59,233 bases of DNA, from positions 1-59,233 of the forward strand of contig JAJXYR010000043.1 in the NCBI GenBank assembly GCA_021780475.1. The letters are read 5' to 3'. This document shows, piece after piece, positions 58,555 to 59,233 of the stretch. Source of the DNA: Pseudomonadota bacterium. GTDB lineage: Bacteria; Pseudomonadota; Gammaproteobacteria; Steroidobacterales; Steroidobacteraceae. Under the pieces are notes generated by a model. That model searched no databases. It worked only from the letters and a program-made list of their open reading frames with translations, and was not told where the DNA came from. The translations under genes were made by a program, and so were the position numbers. Within the stretch, counting starts at the first letter, position 1; each line of letters opens with the position of its first letter.

Positions 58555-59233
58555 TCAGCCGAGATGCACCCACGCCGACTTGGTTTGCGTGTAGGACAGC
58601 AGACTCTCGAGGCACTTGTCGCGGCCCTGGCCGGATTGTTTGTACCCGCCGAACGGCTGCGTCATGTCGCCATGGTCGAAGCAATTCACCCAGATGACGC
58701 CCGCCTCCAGATCGCGCACCGTCTTGTGCGCGACACTCACGTCGCGCGTCCACACGGACGCCGCGAGGCCATAGATCGAGTCATTGGCGATCGCCACCGC
58801 CTGCTCGATGCCGTCGACCTCGATCGCCGCCGCGACCGGCCCGAAGATCTCCTCGCGGGCGATCGTCATCCGGTTGTCCACGCCCGAGAACAGGGCGGGT
58901 TCGATGAAGGCGCCCGGGGACTGTGGCGCGACGCCGCCGAATTCCAGGCGCGCCCCCTCGCTCTTGCCGCGCTCGATGTAGCTCATCACGCGCGCGCAAT
59001 GCGCGGCGGTGACCAGCGGCCCGAGATTGGTCGCCGGGTCGAGCGGGTCTCCGGGCCGGTACGCGTTGCGCCCGCGCTCGATGAACCTCGCGATGAACTC
59101 CTTGGCGATGGGCCGGTCGATCAGCAATCTCGACCCGGCATTGCAGACCTCGCCCATGTTGCCGTAGATGCCGTTGATCGCGTACGTGACGGCGGCGTCG
59201 AGATCCGGCAGGTCGGCGAGAAAAATCAGATCG
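58555..59233 (-). CDS. Aldehyde dehydrogenase, PuuC-like (5' part outside the window)
   Basis: The last ~225 residues are present, read from the window edge. The catalytic Cys lies in GEVCNAGSRLLID; later motifs are EEIFGPVAAAIE and GDMTQPFGGYKQSGQGRDKCLESL. The end closely resembles PuuC-type and omega-aminoaldehyde dehydrogenases. With the aminotransferase upstream in the cluster, oxidation of an aminoaldehyde such as 4-trimethylaminobutyraldehyde or a polyamine derivative is plausible. The stop lies one base after the Rieske stop on the other strand. Confidence 0.88.
   Translation of the reverse strand, partial: DLIFLADLPDLDAAVTYAINGIYGNMGEVCNAGSRLLIDRPIAKEFIARFIERGRNAYRPGDPLDPATNLGPLVTAAHCARVMSYIERGKSEGARLEFGGVAPQSPGAFIEPALFSGVDNRMTIAREEIFGPVAAAIEVDGIEQAVAIANDSIYGLAASVWTRDVSVAHKTVRDLEAGVIWVNCFDHGDMTQPFGGYKQSGQGRDKCLESLLSYTQTKSAWVHLG

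Noticed and set aside
1-59233. CRISPR arrays, transposases, integrases, tRNA or rRNA genes
   Set aside because: No direct-repeat arrays, transposase or integrase motifs, or RNA gene signatures were seen on either strand.

Overview
The window is GC-rich bacterial chromosome, densely coded, with many ATGA/GTGA overlaps. A FimV-like protein, a TrmA-family RNA methyltransferase, a GbdR-type regulator and the pairing of TonB-dependent receptors with TPR-sulfotransferases suggest a gammaproteobacterium, possibly a Steroidobacter/Nevskia-type soil or freshwater lineage. That placement is inference. I see no rRNA, tRNA, CRISPR array, insertion sequence or integrase.

Layout. 0-5.7 kb: tail of a TonB-dependent receptor with a clear terminator, a TPR-sulfotransferase, an exported lyase-like protein of the HAL/PAL fold without the MIO triad, and an MFS transporter. 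5.7-12 kb (minus strand): a complete heterotetrameric sarcosine oxidase set (soxBDAG, set 1) followed by a serine hydrolase. 12-18.6 kb: an exported alpha/beta hydrolase, a TonB-dependent receptor and a second TPR-sulfotransferase. 18.7-28.4 kb: purU, a GbdR-like regulator, a dimethylglycine/sarcosine dehydrogenase-type flavoprotein and a second complete soxBDAG (set 2). 28.4-35.6 kb: mostly unrelated genes (exported methyltransferase-like protein, RNA methyltransferase, FimV-like protein, zinc-ribbon membrane protein, TonB receptor). 35.6-42.6 kb: choline/betaine module with betA, a fused BetI-BetB protein, a fused binding-protein/permease and its ATPase. 42.7-50.3 kb: two convergent operons for carnitine and gamma-butyrobetaine (BKACE, thioesterase, NDP-forming acyl-CoA ligase, CaiD; and carnitine dehydrogenase-thioesterase, TetR, acyl-CoA dehydrogenase). 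50.3-59.2 kb: a tightly overlapping five-gene operon (class III aminotransferase, two PYROXD2/phytoene-desaturase-like flavoproteins, a GcvT-like protein, an orphan PotA-type ATPase) facing a Rieske oxygenase and a PuuC-like aldehyde dehydrogenase cut by the window edge.

How it fits together. The genes give an almost complete route from gamma-butyrobetaine or carnitine, and separately from choline, through glycine betaine, dimethylglycine and sarcosine to glycine. PurU handles formyl-tetrahydrofolate produced from the oxidised methyl groups. The Rieske protein carries Glu rather than Asp at the bridging position, as reported for carnitine oxygenase CntA, and may catalyse the first demethylation; its reductase is not in the window. 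AT-rich, near-palindromic elements sit before each of the four transcription units between 42.6 and 57.4 kb and before one TonB receptor, suggesting shared regulation.

The most novel items are the BetI-BetB fusion, the aminotransferase/flavoprotein/GcvT/PotA operon, the fused SBP-permease, the duplicated sarcosine oxidase and the exported MIO-less lyase homologue.
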